Assembly (NCBI RefSeq): GCF_003992725.1
Contig: NZ_RZNF01000002.1
Span: forward strand, 1-64,000
DNA length: 64,000 nt
Source: Rhodomicrobium lacus
GTDB taxonomy: Bacteria; Pseudomonadota; Alphaproteobacteria; Rhizobiales; Rhodomicrobiaceae
Reading direction: 5' to 3'
The notes under the pieces are model-generated. The model saw only the letters and a list, made by a program, of their open reading frames with translations, did not search any database and was not told the DNA's origin. Every line of letters begins with the position of its first letter. Positions within the stretch are counted from its first letter, which is position 1. Positions 8,441 through 17,978 of the stretch are shown one piece after another. Position numbers and translations under genes: made by a program.

Positions 8441-10126
8441 ATGAGAGAGCTTACCGCAATGCAAGCTGCTTACTGGGCTGGCAGAGCTTCCAGTGGACCT
8501 CTTGGAGGGGTAGCGGCGCATCTTTACGCGGAATTTGACGGCAACGAACTCGTACCGGATCGCCTGCGCTGCGCACTGGACCGCCTTGGTTCAGTTCATC
8601 CTATGATTCGGCTTGCGGTTGATGCCGACGGTCGGCAAAGCATCCGCGAAGGAAGAGAGATGCCTGTCTTGGAAACGGAGGATTTAAGAGCCTTGCCGGG
8701 CACTTCGCTGCATCGGCACCTGGCAGCGAAGCGTCGCGCTTGGGCCGAGCAGGCGCTGGATCTGATCGAGGGGCAGGCGACAGCCTTCAGCCTCAGTCTT
8801 CTGCCTGGGGGGCGAGCGAGATTGCATGTCGACGTCGACATGATTGCCATTGATCCAGTCAGCTTTCGCGTCATGATGGATGATCTCGCGGCTTTATACC
8901 TGGAACCTCAGTCGAACCGCACTGGAGACACGCGCTTCTTCGACTGGCTTGACAGCATGAGCGTTGAAGTCGAACACATCAGGCAGCGCGAGCGGGACCG
9001 GCTTTGGTGGCAGGAGAAATTGGCCGCCCTCCCCCCGGCTCCTCTCCTTCCCTTACGCCCCGATGGAAGAGCACGGCGCAAGAACCGCCGCCTGGCTACA
9101 CGACTCTCTTGCGCGCAACGACACGCTCTTGAAAACGCCGCGCGAGCCTTGCGGGTCACGCCGACGACCCTGCTGCTCGGGCTTTTCGCCATAGCGCTTG
9201 GGCGCGCGACGCAATGCGACCGTTTCCGGCTTAATCTGCCGATATTCTGGCGTGCTCCGGCTGTCGGTAACGAGGACCAGCTCGTCGGGGAATTTTCCAA
9301 CCTGCTCATCGTGGCCATCAATCTTCACACAGTCGATACCGCAGGGGCGCTTTGCCAGGGGCTTCAGACACAGATCTTCGAACTTCTTGCTCACTCGGCC
9401 TATCCGGGCGTTAACGTCATGCGTGATCTATCCCGGAGGCGAGGAGATCTGGAGGTCTCGCCCGTGGTGTTCTCATCCGGGCTCGGCTCAACGGTGGGGG
9501 AGTTGTTTTCCGAGCGTGTCCGCCGTGTGTTCGGCAAGCTGAACTGGGTGACGTCGCAAGGTTCGCAAGTCGCCCTGGATGTTCAAGTGGCAGTCGTCGA
9601 CGGGGGGCTCCTGATAAATTGGGATGTGCGCATCGACGCAGTCGCGCGCGACTGGGTCATCGATCTTTTCAGCTCCTATTCGCGATTGCTGCGAAAGGTG
9701 AGCGATCAGCCAGACCTTCTGAGCGCCAGCTTGAGCCGTCTGAACGACGAGGTTCAGCCCTCGCGTCGCTCGGACGAACATGTATCGAGATCGCCCAGCG
9801 AAACAGAAAAAATGGTGATCCATCTTATGAATAGGCTTTGCGGCGATCGGGCCGTCCCTGAGACCGATGCAGACATGGTAACGATCATGGCGGAGAACGA
9901 ACTTGCCGATTTTCGTAACTTTATAAATCGTTACATCACCTCTTGCGCGCTGTCTCGGGATGACCTTCGAACACATAATACCCCTCGTCGTATCGCCGAT
10001 TTGATGCGCCTGCGAACGAATGAAGTCTCCGAGATGATTGCGGGCGCTTTCCTGAAATCCGTGTGCTCCGACGCTCGGACAGGAGATGCAAAACTCCAAG
10101 ACCAAGGTCGTGATCACGATGAGTGA
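8441..10126 (+). CDS. Stand-alone NRPS heterocyclisation (Cy) protein
   Basis: The 561-residue protein starts with the Cy-type opening ELTAMQAAYWAGR. It carries the Cy signature DxxxxDxxS exactly (D133, D138, S141 in DMIAIDPVS) in place of the HHxxxDG of ordinary condensation domains, then SPVVFSSGLGS near 340. The QTPQ-type motif is changed to SQGSQVALD. Cy domains condense an aryl or acyl group with Cys, Ser or Thr and cyclise it to thiazoline or oxazoline. It most resembles the first Cy domain of VibF as a free protein. Residues about 453-525 look like a carrier domain that lacks the phosphopantetheine serine. AAGGTG lies 8 bases before the ATG. It overlaps the next gene. Confidence 0.82.
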   Translation: MRELTAMQAAYWAGRASSGPLGGVAAHLYAEFDGNELVPDRLRCALDRLGSVHPMIRLAVDADGRQSIREGREMPVLETEDLRALPGTSLHRHLAAKRRAWAEQALDLIEGQATAFSLSLLPGGRARLHVDVDMIAIDPVSFRVMMDDLAALYLEPQSNRTGDTRFFDWLDSMSVEVEHIRQRERDRLWWQEKLAALPPAPLLPLRPDGRARRKNRRLATRLSCAQRHALENAARALRVTPTTLLLGLFAIALGRATQCDRFRLNLPIFWRAPAVGNEDQLVGEFSNLLIVAINLHTVDTAGALCQGLQTQIFELLAHSAYPGVNVMRDLSRRRGDLEVSPVVFSSGLGSTVGELFSERVRRVFGKLNWVTSQGSQVALDVQVAVVDGGLLINWDVRIDAVARDWVIDLFSSYSRLLRKVSDQPDLLSASLSRLNDEVQPSRRSDEHVSRSPSETEKMVIHLMNRLCGDRAVPETDADMVTIMAENELADFRNFINRYITSCALSRDDLRTHNTPRRIADLMRLRTNEVSEMIAGAFLKSVCSDARTGDAKLQDQGRDHDE

Positions 10127-13100
10127 AGAGGAAAGCGTCCTCGTGCGGCCATTGACGAAGCTGCAACAAGCTTATCTGCTTGGGCGAGAAAGACATCTGC
10201 CCCTCGGCGGTGTGGCGATGCAGGAGTTCCGGGAATATCGCGGCCGAATCGATCTCGACAGGCTTCCCGAGCGCCTCATGCAACTCGTAAGGCGCCATGA
10301 GTGTCTGCGGACGCGGATTGATAGCGTCAAGCTCGTCCAGCAGGTTCTTCCGGACGCGGCAATCAATTACGAGGAAGTCGACCTTCGGTCCTGTGCACGT
10401 TCGGAGGCGTTCGACCGGATTGATGAACTTCGCAGCGATTTCGCTCATGAGCTGTTCGACCTTGCCGCTCCTCCTTGGCGCGTAACCGCGTTTCGGCTGT
10501 CAGAGCCCGATGATGGCGATCCGTGCCGTGACTCGGGGGTTGTCTTCGTCCGCTTCGATGCGCTCATTCTCGATGGTCAGTCGATCGCAACCTTGATGAT
10601 CGAATTGTTCGGCGCGGAAGCGTTCCACTTGGAGGGAACAAAATCGCCAGCTATCGCTTCGTCTTCGCCCGAAAAAGCCGCAAGGGCCAAGGATGGCAAC
10701 TACTGGCGCGAAAAACTCGCCCATATTACCGATCCGGCGCAGTTGCCTTGGAAAAAGCCTCTCGAAACCATCGCTTCGTCGCGATACGACCGAGCAACCC
10801 TCATCATAGACCGCGACAGCTTCGCGAAATTGTCCTCAATCGGAGCACGCCACGTCCTTTTCAAGAACACGGTGATCATGGCCGTCATCCTTGAGGTGCT
10901 TTCAAAATGGCAAAAGGAGGGGGCTCTCTGCGTCGGCGTGCCGGTGGCACCTCCCGCATCGAGATCCTTGAGCAACGAATCCAGCTTCATCGCGATCAGT
11001 TGGGACAGACGGGATGGCTCGATACTCGACCGAACGCGGATGCTGCAAACCGACATACATGAAGGGCTGGCTCATCTCTCGTTTTCGGGCGTCGATATAG
11101 CGCGGCTTCTCGTCAATGCCCATCGCCAAAGCCCGGCGCTCCCCGTCGTCGTGACCAACGGTCTCTCCTGGCCGACCCTCCCTGCGCAAACACTCGTGCG
11201 ACAGCACGCTGGGCTTACCCAAACCCCGCAAGTTGCGATGGATATACGCCTGACGCTTGATCCGGCGAAAAACCTTGTCATCGATATCGATCACACCCGC
11301 GAAGCTATTGACAGGGAAATCGTGCTCGATCTGCTCAAGGCGCTGGAGCGCGCGATCAAGGCGATTTGCTCGGCTGGCGCACTAACTTTCGAACACAGCG
11401 ACGTCGTCGATCTCCAGCACTACCGGCACAACACGGCCCGGCAGGAACTCATTTGCAGTAACTACCTGCAACGCATCGCCGACAACCTCTTCAGCCTTCT
11501 CACTTCAAAGACGGCGATGGTTTGCGGCGAGCGACGTCTTTCCTATCGGGATCTCGGGCTTGATGTCGCCAAAGCGATGGCGTCCCTTAGGGCGCAGACA
11601 ATCGGCAGGGGCAGCGTTGTTGCAATCTGCTTGCCCCGCTCTCCCGAGCACATGGCGGTCACACTGGCCAGCGCTTTTACAGGAGCGATCTGGGTGCCGA
11701 TCGACGCCGCGTCGCCGCCGGATCGGTTGCACTATCTGCTCGAAAATTGCAGGCCCGACATCGTGATCGCTTCCAGCCTAATCGCCGGCTTCAAGACTTT
11801 GAGCGTCGAAGAGATGATGGCCCAAGAAGCGCCGCGCGATCCCTATGCCCTCGCGGAACCGCTTACTGCACTCTCTTCGAGCGAGGAGGCAGGCTATTAC
11901 CTCTACACATCCGGGACTACCGGCAAACCGAAATGCGTCGTTCTCTCGAACAAGGCAACGTCGAACGTCATCGAACGGACCATCGATGCCTGGAGTGTAA
12001 CCGAGCGAGACGTTTTCATGTCGGTGACGCCGCTCCATCACGACATGTCGGTCTTCGATATCTTTGGCTGCCTGACCGCAGGCGCGACCCTGGTCTATCC
12101 GGAAGCCGCCAAGGAGAAGGATGCAATCGACTGGAACCGGCTCATCGCCAAGCACGGTGTCACCATCTGGTGTTCCGTGCCTGCGATTCTCGAAATGCTC
12201 CTCGCTTGTCGGCGAAGCGACGAACTCAAATCTTTGCGGCTCGTTGCGCAGGGCGGCGATTACATCAAGCCGTCGGTGGTCGACGAGCTTCGCCAGATGA
12301 ACGCAACCTTGCGCCTGATCTCCCTTGGAGGACCGACGGAGACGACGATCTGGAGCATCTGGCACGAGATCGGATCAGACGACATTGGCCAGATCCCCTA
12401 TGGACGGCCTCTGCCGGGAAACAGCTATTTCATAATCGACGATATGGGAAACCATTGTCCGGCAGGCGTCACCGGACGGATCCATACTGCCGGCGTAAAT
12501 GTCGCGCTCGGCTATATTGAGAACGGCGGCCTGCATCAGACAGATTTTGTCACCGTTGCCGATGAAAACGGGCTTCAGGTGCGCGCCTTTCGTACCGGCG
12601 ATTGTGGCCGTTATCGCAAGGACGGCACGATCCTTTTTTCGCATCGCGTCAACGGCTACATCAAGATCCGTGGTGTGCGCGTTTCCCTGCCAGACATTGA
12701 AAGCGAACTGGTCGAGCACCGTTCCGTGCAACGCGCGCTCGTCGTAGACTATGGGAGCGAGCATAGGGGGGAAGCAGCTATCGGCGCGCTCTACGTTGCC
12801 AGATCAGGAGCGGATGTAACGGCTGCCGAACTTCGTGCATTTGCCAGAAGGCGATTGCCCGAGTCTCACGTGCCGACAGTCTTCACGCAAGTAAACGACC
12901 TGCCGCTTTCGCCGAACGGCAAGCCTGATCGGCGGCGCGCCCGCGAGCTTTTCGTTTCGGAAAGAGACCGCGAGCGGAAAACCGGGAGCGCTTCAACGCT
13001 ATCTACGACCTCCGACAGGGAGCGGCGCGTGCTTGCCATCTATCTTGAGGTTCTCGGAGCGTCGGCAGATGGGCCGGATTCAGGAACGCAATTCATGTCG

Positions 13101-13286
13101 CTTGGCCTGCTGCCGTTGCATCTGCATGCGGTGTCGCGGCGAATGCGTGAGGAATTCGGCGTGGAACTCTTACCGAAGCAGTTGCTGAAGTGTCGGAATG
13201 CGAGGCAGGTCGCAAGCTTGTTGCTACCTCAGCCTGAGAAAATCCTGCCAGATTGCAACACCTGGAGCGCGGCCGGAAAGGTGTGA
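10086..13286 (+). CDS. NRPS Cy-adenylation protein with degenerate carrier tail
   Basis: This is a 1066-residue protein in three parts. A Cy domain (about 20-430) shows LTKLQQAYLLGRE, DxxxxDxxS as D158, D163, S166, PVVVTNGL and QTPQVAMD. An adenylation domain (about 465-955) shows YTSGTTGKPK, GGPTETTIWS, RTGDCGRYRKDG and NGKPDRR. A carrier-like tail (about 975-1048) has FMSLGLLPLHLHAV, where the carrier serine falls on proline. It should select the amino acid that becomes the heterocycle; the residues I read at the specificity positions are D-M-F-C-A-G-L-I-W-K. It corresponds to Cy2-A of VibF. A start at 10119 (MSEEESVL) is also plausible. It is translated with overlap after the Cy gene. Confidence 0.85.
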   Translation: MQNSKTKVVITMSEEESVLVRPLTKLQQAYLLGRERHLPLGGVAMQEFREYRGRIDLDRLPERLMQLVRRHECLRTRIDSVKLVQQVLPDAAINYEEVDLRSCARSEAFDRIDELRSDFAHELFDLAAPPWRVTAFRLSEPDDGDPCRDSGVVFVRFDALILDGQSIATLMIELFGAEAFHLEGTKSPAIASSSPEKAARAKDGNYWREKLAHITDPAQLPWKKPLETIASSRYDRATLIIDRDSFAKLSSIGARHVLFKNTVIMAVILEVLSKWQKEGALCVGVPVAPPASRSLSNESSFIAISWDRRDGSILDRTRMLQTDIHEGLAHLSFSGVDIARLLVNAHRQSPALPVVVTNGLSWPTLPAQTLVRQHAGLTQTPQVAMDIRLTLDPAKNLVIDIDHTREAIDREIVLDLLKALERAIKAICSAGALTFEHSDVVDLQHYRHNTARQELICSNYLQRIADNLFSLLTSKTAMVCGERRLSYRDLGLDVAKAMASLRAQTIGRGSVVAICLPRSPEHMAVTLASAFTGAIWVPIDAASPPDRLHYLLENCRPDIVIASSLIAGFKTLSVEEMMAQEAPRDPYALAEPLTALSSSEEAGYYLYTSGTTGKPKCVVLSNKATSNVIERTIDAWSVTERDVFMSVTPLHHDMSVFDIFGCLTAGATLVYPEAAKEKDAIDWNRLIAKHGVTIWCSVPAILEMLLACRRSDELKSLRLVAQGGDYIKPSVVDELRQMNATLRLISLGGPTETTIWSIWHEIGSDDIGQIPYGRPLPGNSYFIIDDMGNHCPAGVTGRIHTAGVNVALGYIENGGLHQTDFVTVADENGLQVRAFRTGDCGRYRKDGTILFSHRVNGYIKIRGVRVSLPDIESELVEHRSVQRALVVDYGSEHRGEAAIGALYVARSGADVTAAELRAFARRRLPESHVPTVFTQVNDLPLSPNGKPDRRRARELFVSERDRERKTGSASTLSTTSDRERRVLAIYLEVLGASADGPDSGTQFMSLGLLPLHLHAVSRRMREEFGVELLPKQLLKCRNARQVASLLLPQPEKILPDCNTWSAAGKV

Positions 13287-13370
13287 AGCGGTTTTCCGAT
13301 AAGAACGCGCGACAGAACAAAAAGATAGAGCGCACTTTTGGTTCAATCAAAAGTGGATACGCTCTGGATC
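13281..13370. repeat. Short dispersed intergenic repeat, copy 1
   Basis: The stretch GAAGCGGTTTTCC, then a variable spacer, then an AGAGCGCxCTTTTG / CAATCAAAAG palindrome and a closing GCTCT matches in layout a second copy at 50861-50955, after gap. Both lie directly after a stop codon. This is typical of the small palindromic extragenic repeats of Hyphomicrobiales genomes. Its presence here in an accessory locus suggests the locus has been resident long enough to acquire host repeats. Confidence 0.6.
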
Positions 13371-13498
13371 AGCCTGCGTCGAACGGCATCGCTTTGATGC
13401 AGGTAAACTGATCGCAAACACAATCTACAGCGTCGTGGCGCGTCTGACTTGCGGCACGATGCTGCAAGTCCTCACGCTCATCATCGATGAGGTATTTC

Positions 13499-14845
13499 AT
13501 GCATGATATCGACCCGGGCGCCGGCTGGATGCCGCTGACCCTGCCTCAGCTCGATTTTTGGGAAGAGTTCCTGTTCCATCCCAATCAGCCGCTTTCGACC
13601 GTTGCCCACTGTCTCGAAATGGATGGTGAAGTCGATTGGGTGGCCTTGCTGAAAGCTATCGCCCAAAGCGCTCGCGAAGCCGAGGTTCTGTCGATGCGGT
13701 TTCGCATACCGGCGAAAGGAGAGGCGCCGCTGCAGCGCTGCGATCCGGATCGCATTCCCACACCCACGTACTTTGATCTACGCAAGTTTCCAAATCCGGT
13801 CGCAGAGGCGCGCCGGCGGATGGATGGCGATGTCGCGGCGAAGCTCGACCTCCGAACTGACATGCTCTCCACACAAGCGCTGTACCGCGTCGGGGCCAAA
13901 CGATACCTTTGGTATAGTCGCGCTCATCACATCATCGTGGACGGCTATGGCCTTGCCCTGATCGAGCAACGATGCGGCCATCTCTATCGCCATTATCAAG
14001 GGTTGGAGGACCCCGGCATTCCCTTCCACTCTTTCGCCAGCTTCATCGAAGAGGAAACAGCCTATAGGGAAAGCGCTCGATGGCACGCCGATCGGGCCTA
14101 CTGGACAAACTATCTCGCCCAGGAGGTCCCCGTTTCGGTCCTCGACAAGAGCAAGGAGGATTACGGAGGTGGCGGCCACCATTCCGATGACAAGCTTGAG
14201 GACGAAGTGTCTCGAAACCTGTCGGATCTTGCCTCATCCATCGATCTTGGCTGGCCGGACGCTCTGAACCTTCTGACGGGCGCCTATCTGTACCATGGCC
14301 TCTCTCCCGAGGAAGGCGGAGGCAGAACGAGGCTTACGCTCTGGTTGCCGTTCATGAGCCGCTGGGGCAGCGTCGGCGCCTATACCCCGGCGATGCTGGT
14401 GAATATCATTCCCTTTCACATCGCCTGCGACCCGAAGGAAACTTTATTGGATTTTCTGGCGCGCAACGCTGTGGTGCTCAGAGAACAGCGGCTCCACGGT
14501 CGGTTTCGTATCGAGCAGATTGCGGCCGACTATGGTCTTGCAAAGGGACAACGCTTTTTCTTCTCGCCGCTCATCAATGTTTTGCCCTTCGGCTCGCCGG
14601 AATTTCGCGGATGCCGTACAGCCAGGCACGTCCTTGCCAGCGGCCCCGGGGACGGCCTCAACATCACCTATCGCGGCCAGAACGACGGAAGCCAACTGAC
14701 TGTGCAGATCGATGCCGACGCGGCGATTATCGGAAGGGATCGTTTTGATAGGCATCGGCGAGCATTGCGGAGTTTTCTGGCGACCGCCGTCGCTCCGGGA
14801 GCAGCGACGCTTCCGATGAGCGAGTTGTTGCGGCAGTCCGACTGA
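13499..14845 (+). CDS. Free-standing NRPS condensation protein, VibH-like
   Basis: The 448-residue protein consists of one condensation domain. It opens with LTLPQLDFWEEFLF and has an intact catalytic HHIIVDG at about 143-149, then RLTLWLPFMSR and a late INVLPFG segment. VibH, of similar size, is a stand-alone amide synthase that joins DHB held on the VibB carrier to a free polyamine. The same role is inferred here, together with EntB and EntE of this locus. The start at 13499 has TGAGG 7 bases upstream; an earlier ATG at 13487 overlaps that site. It lies 212 bp after the Cy-A gene and converges with the C-PCP-C gene. Confidence 0.78.
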   Translation: MHDIDPGAGWMPLTLPQLDFWEEFLFHPNQPLSTVAHCLEMDGEVDWVALLKAIAQSAREAEVLSMRFRIPAKGEAPLQRCDPDRIPTPTYFDLRKFPNPVAEARRRMDGDVAAKLDLRTDMLSTQALYRVGAKRYLWYSRAHHIIVDGYGLALIEQRCGHLYRHYQGLEDPGIPFHSFASFIEEETAYRESARWHADRAYWTNYLAQEVPVSVLDKSKEDYGGGGHHSDDKLEDEVSRNLSDLASSIDLGWPDALNLLTGAYLYHGLSPEEGGGRTRLTLWLPFMSRWGSVGAYTPAMLVNIIPFHIACDPKETLLDFLARNAVVLREQRLHGRFRIEQIAADYGLAKGQRFFFSPLINVLPFGSPEFRGCRTARHVLASGPGDGLNITYRGQNDGSQLTVQIDADAAIIGRDRFDRHRRALRSFLATAVAPGAATLPMSELLRQSD

Positions 14846-14866
14846 CACAGAGCCGTTCAATCAATA

Positions 14867-14901
14867 CCGGTCTCGATTGGGATCACCCTGATCGAGACCG
14901 G
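14867..14901. terminator. Hairpin between convergent NRPS genes
   Basis: CCGGTCTCGAT and ATCGAGACCGG form perfect 11-bp arms around a 13-base loop, in the 100-bp gap between two convergent genes. A bidirectional terminator is the simplest reading, although no T-run follows on either strand. Confidence 0.5.
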
Positions 14902-14945
14902 ATCAGCGCGGCACATCGAACCGTACTGCGCTGATGTCGGGCTCG

Positions 14946-17900
14946 TCATGACAGCTTGGAGATCGGCCGGATCGATACGCCCGGCTTCGAAAACGAGGCA
15001 AAGACATCACTCGTCGTTTTGCGCAAGCGCTCGACCTGCTGGGGCGTATAATGATCGCTCCGATAGCTCATAAGCACGCGGATCGACCGCTCCTTGTCGA
15101 TCTCTTCTTCCATCACCTCAAACTGCAGCCCCAGAAGCGATTCATGTTTGTCGGGATCGATCTGACGAAAACGAATTTGAGACCCGCCGGGATTGTTTAT
15201 CGCTCCGTTCAGTTTGTTCTTGGCGTGTATCTGGATGAAAACCTCGAACAGGTGATCACGCCCCGGCTCCATGCCGAGCACCTCTTCCACCAGATCGATC
15301 GGAATATCCGTATACGGCATGGATCCGTTGATCGTTTGCTTCACGGTATCGACCAGTTCCCCGACGCTGGTGGCGGCCTGAAACTGCAAACGGTGAGCGA
15401 CAACGGTGGTGAAATAGCCGATCGTATCGAAAAAACTCGAATCGGTGCGCCCCGAAGCCGAAGTCCCGATGACGATGTCGGTCAGTCCCCCGATCTTGTG
15501 AAGCGATGTCACGATCGCCGCGTAGACGACATTGAAAAGAGAGGCGCCGCTTTCTTTCGCAAGTCCATAGAGGCCGTCTGAAACGTGGCGCTTCAGCTTG
15601 AATTCGACCCAACCGCCCGCAGGTGAGGCGTCGCTTGAGAAATGCGGAACGGGAGCGGCGACGTCGAAGAGCTTGAGTTCCTTCGGTGCCGTCCGGAGCC
15701 TTTCCGTCCAATAATCGAGGTGTGTGCCGTTCACCCCGGCGGTCATTTGCCGGCCCGCAAATTTCGCGAACGGAATGGGCGCTGTCGTCCAGACGGGAAC
15801 TTCTCCTGTCGCTCGGGCGCGATACGCATGCACCAACTCGTCCATCATCAGATTGACCGACCATTCATCAAGAACAATGTGATGAAACAGGAAGGACAGG
15901 GTTTGCCGTCCCGTAATAGGATCGATCAGGAAGCGCAAACGGATCGGAAGTTCTCTGGCAAGGTCGAAACGGTAACACGCTTCCGACTGACGGCTTATTC
16001 CTGCGCTGTCTAGACTGGTCCAGAACCACTTGTAACGATGCAGTTCCTCGGGGGGCACCTCTCGCTGGAGTATGCCGCAGTCCTCCGGAGTGAAGAGTGT
16101 ACGCAAGCCGGAATGACGCTCGAGAATATCCTGGAACGCTCGCTCGAAGACACGCTCGTCGACTGGATCGATAAAATCGAGCGCGAATGGAATATTGAAG
16201 ACCTCGCCGAAGTCGAAGGCTTTCCAGGCTTTCCAAAGCGAAGCCTGTGCCAGCGATAGAGGCGCAGTCAGAGGCTTCTCATCCCTCTTATCCTTCGAAT
16301 GCGAAACTGCGGCGTCTGACAGGCGTGCATATCGCGCAAGCGAAGCCGCAGTCGGATGGCTGAACAACTCGTTGAAGTGGATTTCGATCCCATGCTTGCT
16401 CAGAAGGCGACCGATGATCCGGGTAGCAGTCAGCGAGTGACCGCCATGATCGAAGAAGTCGTCGTCGGGGCCCATCGTGGCGAATGCGAGGGCTTCGCGA
16501 AATTCGGCGAGAATAAGAGCGGTGACGCTTTCCGTTTCGACAGCGACAGCTTCAACCGGCCGAACAATAGGGCTCGTCCCCTGCGCTTTTGCGATATGCG
16601 CGGTGATAAGCGGAGGGGCCCACTCCTCTATCTCTCTCTCGCCACCGAGGAAGGCGACAAAGCGCTCCAACAGAAACGCACAGGCATAGCGGGAGATCGC
16701 TTGCCCGGTTGAAAGCTCAAGCACGACATTGCCGTCAGCGTCAAAGCCGGTAGCCAATTCCAAATCAGGCCGCGGTTCCAGAGTTGGAATCAGGAGATGT
16801 TCAAAGATGATTTCGCCACGGGACGTGGCTGGATCATCAAGTCGTGTGACATGGATCTCTGGTACGCTTGGGTCTGGAGGCAGTGGAGAGCCAGGCGTCC
16901 CTCCCTCCAGCCGGGCCAGAATAAGGTCGAGAGCTTCTTTCGCGGAACAGCCGCTATCGAAAGCTATTACAGTTTCATGCCCCAAATCAGACGCAGCACG
17001 ACGCTGCGAATTTGTGTTCTCGATCAGCTTGTCTGCATCAAACCGATGCCGATTCAGCGCAGCCGACGATGAGCCGTCCAGATCTTCCTTCCGATGATGA
17101 AGGACCAAGCCAATTTTCGCGTGACAGCCGAGGCGGCATACGAATCGAGCGAAACGCTCGGAAATTGTCGCGATGAGCGGATCAGCGAACGGAGAAGAGC
17201 CCAGCACTTCCGCGTGGACGATAGCACGGCAGCAGGTGGTCGTGTTTCTTCCAGACGGCGCCTTCACCCCCGACGATCCGAGATCAGCGTGTTCGATCGA
17301 AAGGTTCTTCTCCGTTCGCCGGATCCAGCCTATGGGCGCCGCACGATTTTCGTCGAAAGAGAAAGGAGAATAGTACCGTTGTGCGGTTTCAGGCCGTCTA
17401 CCTTCATACGCGCCCATAAGGGCGCGAACAAGAAACTCAGGCGTATAAGCCTCGTCAAGAATGCGATTGAGGAACAGGGCGATATAAGCGTCGCTGCGAG
17501 TCAGAAACAGCTCCGCTCGAAAAGGCGGCACGCGCTCGGGATCCCAAGTTTCACTTTGCCGCGCCAGCACGGCTTCGATGAGCTCATATCGTGAGCCGAC
17601 GACCCGGATAGCCACGCATTCGCTTTCCCGAGCAGATATCTGTCTGCGAAGCCCCCCCTCTTCGTCGAAGTAATAGCGGGCGTTCAAATCTGGCATCGCC
17701 AGTATGGTCTTGTAGATCGACGATACAAGCTTAGATACGTTGAGGCTTCCGCTTAAACGATAGATCGCGCTTCGGACGCAGACTGCATCAGGCTCCTGCT
17801 GCTGGAGTAGCCACATCCGCTCTTCATGCTCAGTTGGATGACGATTAATTTCCGAGATTTTTGCAGATACGTCTCTGATCGTGTCAGTCGGCACGAGCTC

Positions 17901-17978
17901 TTTTGCGAGATTTGCAAGTTCTTTGGCAAATTTCGCGCGTTCGGCAGTCGTCATCAAGCACTCAACGTCACGCATCAT
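14946..17978 (-). CDS. NRPS C-PCP-C protein, equivalent to the C-terminal half of VibF
   Basis: This is a 1010-residue protein. Residues about 45-465 form a condensation-type domain whose catalytic site is lost (NRILDEA at 171-177 where HHxxxDG is expected). Residues about 485-555 form a true carrier domain with DDFFDHGGHSLTATRI (S515). Residues about 570-1000 form a second condensation domain with HHIVLDE at 699-705. This is the C1-PCP-C2 order of VibF, where the last domain passes the cyclised aryl group to the polyamine conjugate. The only serine-bearing PCP of the locus is here, so the Cy-A protein must load it in trans. GGAAG precedes the ATG; a start 24 bp further in is possible. It is transcribed from the shared promoter region with sip. 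Confidence 0.85.
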   Translation of the reverse strand: MMRDVECLMTTAERAKFAKELANLAKELVPTDTIRDVSAKISEINRHPTEHEERMWLLQQQEPDAVCVRSAIYRLSGSLNVSKLVSSIYKTILAMPDLNARYYFDEEGGLRRQISARESECVAIRVVGSRYELIEAVLARQSETWDPERVPPFRAELFLTRSDAYIALFLNRILDEAYTPEFLVRALMGAYEGRRPETAQRYYSPFSFDENRAAPIGWIRRTEKNLSIEHADLGSSGVKAPSGRNTTTCCRAIVHAEVLGSSPFADPLIATISERFARFVCRLGCHAKIGLVLHHRKEDLDGSSSAALNRHRFDADKLIENTNSQRRAASDLGHETVIAFDSGCSAKEALDLILARLEGGTPGSPLPPDPSVPEIHVTRLDDPATSRGEIIFEHLLIPTLEPRPDLELATGFDADGNVVLELSTGQAISRYACAFLLERFVAFLGGEREIEEWAPPLITAHIAKAQGTSPIVRPVEAVAVETESVTALILAEFREALAFATMGPDDDFFDHGGHSLTATRIIGRLLSKHGIEIHFNELFSHPTAASLARYARLSDAAVSHSKDKRDEKPLTAPLSLAQASLWKAWKAFDFGEVFNIPFALDFIDPVDERVFERAFQDILERHSGLRTLFTPEDCGILQREVPPEELHRYKWFWTSLDSAGISRQSEACYRFDLARELPIRLRFLIDPITGRQTLSFLFHHIVLDEWSVNLMMDELVHAYRARATGEVPVWTTAPIPFAKFAGRQMTAGVNGTHLDYWTERLRTAPKELKLFDVAAPVPHFSSDASPAGGWVEFKLKRHVSDGLYGLAKESGASLFNVVYAAIVTSLHKIGGLTDIVIGTSASGRTDSSFFDTIGYFTTVVAHRLQFQAATSVGELVDTVKQTINGSMPYTDIPIDLVEEVLGMEPGRDHLFEVFIQIHAKNKLNGAINNPGGSQIRFRQIDPDKHESLLGLQFEVMEEEIDKERSIRVLMSYRSDHYTPQQVERLRKTTSDVFASFSKPGVSIRPISKLS

